The notes beneath the pieces were generated by a model. That model had not been told where the DNA came from, made no database searches, and saw only the letters and a program-made list of their open reading frames with translations. From positions 1,240,001 to 1,304,000 of the forward strand of contig NZ_CYTW01000001.1 in the NCBI RefSeq assembly GCF_001458215.1: a stretch of 64,000 nucleotides of DNA, given 5' to 3'. The translations under genes were made by a program, and so were the position numbers. Positions 63,402 through 64,000 of the stretch are shown here, piece after piece (positions within the stretch are counted from its first letter, which is position 1; every line of letters starts with the position of its first letter). The DNA comes from Shimia thalassica (GTDB lineage Bacteria > Pseudomonadota > Alphaproteobacteria > Rhodobacterales > Rhodobacteraceae).

Positions 63402-64000
63402 TTACGCTGACCAGATTTTGCAGAGCGTGGTCTTCGTCTCTTGCATCTGGGTTACCGAGTCATAGCCATAGGTCTGGGCGGTGTTTGTTGATTCACCCAG
63501 CACATAGGGATCGGCGCCGTCGGGGTATTTGTCCCGCAGGTCCTGTCCCTGGAAATGGCCGCCAAAGTGGAACGGCATAAAGGCGACGCCTTCACCGACA
63601 CGCTCCGTGACCAGTGCCATGACCTTGACCTTGCCGCCTTCAGGGCCTTCGACCCAGACTTGCGCGCCGTCCCGCACACCAAGGTTATTGGCGTCACGCG
63701 GGTTCATTTCGACAAACATGTCTTGCTGAAGTTCGGCCAGCCATGGGTTCGAACGGGTCTCGTCACCGCCACCTTCATATTCGACCAGACGGCCGGATGT
63801 GAGGATGATCGGATAGTCTTTCGAGAAGTCGTTCTTCTGGATCGATGCATACAAGGTCGGCAGACGATAGGACTGACGGTCCTCGTATGTTGGATAATCC
63901 TCGACCAGATCGCGCCGCGGCGTATAGAGAGGCTCGCGGTGCAGCGGCACCGGATCGGGGAATGTCCAGACAACAGCACGGGCTTTTGCGTTCCCGAAGG
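63402..64000 (-). CDS. Formate dehydrogenase molybdopterin (alpha) subunit, C-terminal part
   Basis: About 199 C-terminal residues of a much larger catalytic subunit enter from the right edge, and the frame stays open to base 64000. The visible part is the molybdopterin dinucleotide-binding domain: YPIILTSGRLVEYEGGGDET, WLAELQQDMFVEMNPRDANN, VWVEGPEGGKVKVMALVTER and VAFMPFHFGGHFQG. With the beta and gamma subunits downstream it forms a periplasmic formate:quinone oxidoreductase. The N-terminal Fe-S motif, the Cys/SeCys site and the Tat signal are outside the window. An internal GTG at 63950 is not a start. Confidence 0.9.
   Translation of the reverse strand, partial: FGNAKARAVVWTFPDPVPLHREPLYTPRRDLVEDYPTYEDRQSYRLPTLYASIQKNDFSKDYPIILTSGRLVEYEGGGDETRSNPWLAELQQDMFVEMNPRDANNLGVRDGAQVWVEGPEGGKVKVMALVTERVGEGVAFMPFHFGGHFQGQDLRDKYPDGADPYVLGESTNTAQTYGYDSVTQMQETKTTLCKIWSA

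Overview
The window looks like chromosome from a marine alphaproteobacterium of the Rhodobacterales (Roseobacter group). The pointers are gene content and arrangement: an RpoE-ChrR singlet-oxygen switch, betI-betC choline-sulfate genes, an FDH3-type periplasmic formate dehydrogenase, a tmpA/tmpB-like organophosphonate pair, and several DUF families common in this group. Coding density is high, with many ATGA overlaps. I see no insertion sequence, phage, CRISPR array, rRNA or tRNA.

Layout. 1-1051: YeeE/YedE thiosulfate-transporter-like protein, running off the left edge. 1257-12064: peptide-type ABC uptake locus. The binding protein and two permeases lie on the minus strand; divergently, a fused ATPase is followed by three M20 amidohydrolases and a DAO-family flavoenzyme. 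12125-13856: ArsC-like protein, PyrD and DUF952. 13966-15907: 5'-nucleotidase and DUF1992. 15911-19409: two tandem TPR-sulfotransferases. 19491-24909: YedK/HMCES-type SRAP protein, ureidoglycine aminohydrolase, GAPDH, SLC13 permease and YebC. 24963-28464: ClpP-like membrane protein, a divergent ArgP/LysE pair and an EamA transporter. 28508-30654: BetI operator, betI and betC.

30658-38280 is the standout region. A seven-gene, almost fully overlapping minus-strand operon (flavin amine oxidase, DUF1365, Cfa-like methylase, chalcone-isomerase-like protein, MFS, DUF3833, SDR) is divergent from an ECF sigma factor and its ChrR anti-sigma. Both directions carry a TGATCC-N18-TA promoter-like element. 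This matches, gathered into one place, the singlet-oxygen/furan-fatty-acid regulon known from Rhodobacter sphaeroides.

38277-42969: two LysR regulators, a beta-hydroxyacid dehydrogenase and tmpA-tmpB, predicted to release glycine betaine and phosphate from trimethylaminoethylphosphonate. With betC this suggests use of quaternary-amine compounds. 42973-47532: DUF4202, Tex, a MarR regulator and a hydrolase. 47609-51077: TetR regulator and modABC. 51216-55813: MarR regulator and a two-part RND efflux system. 55919-56510: a small unrecognised gene behind a cobalamin riboswitch. 56750-64000: a histidine kinase, then a minus-strand formate dehydrogenase operon that also encodes a WD40-cytochrome c fusion, a 44-residue membrane peptide and an NtrC-like response regulator lacking the sigma-54 contact motif.
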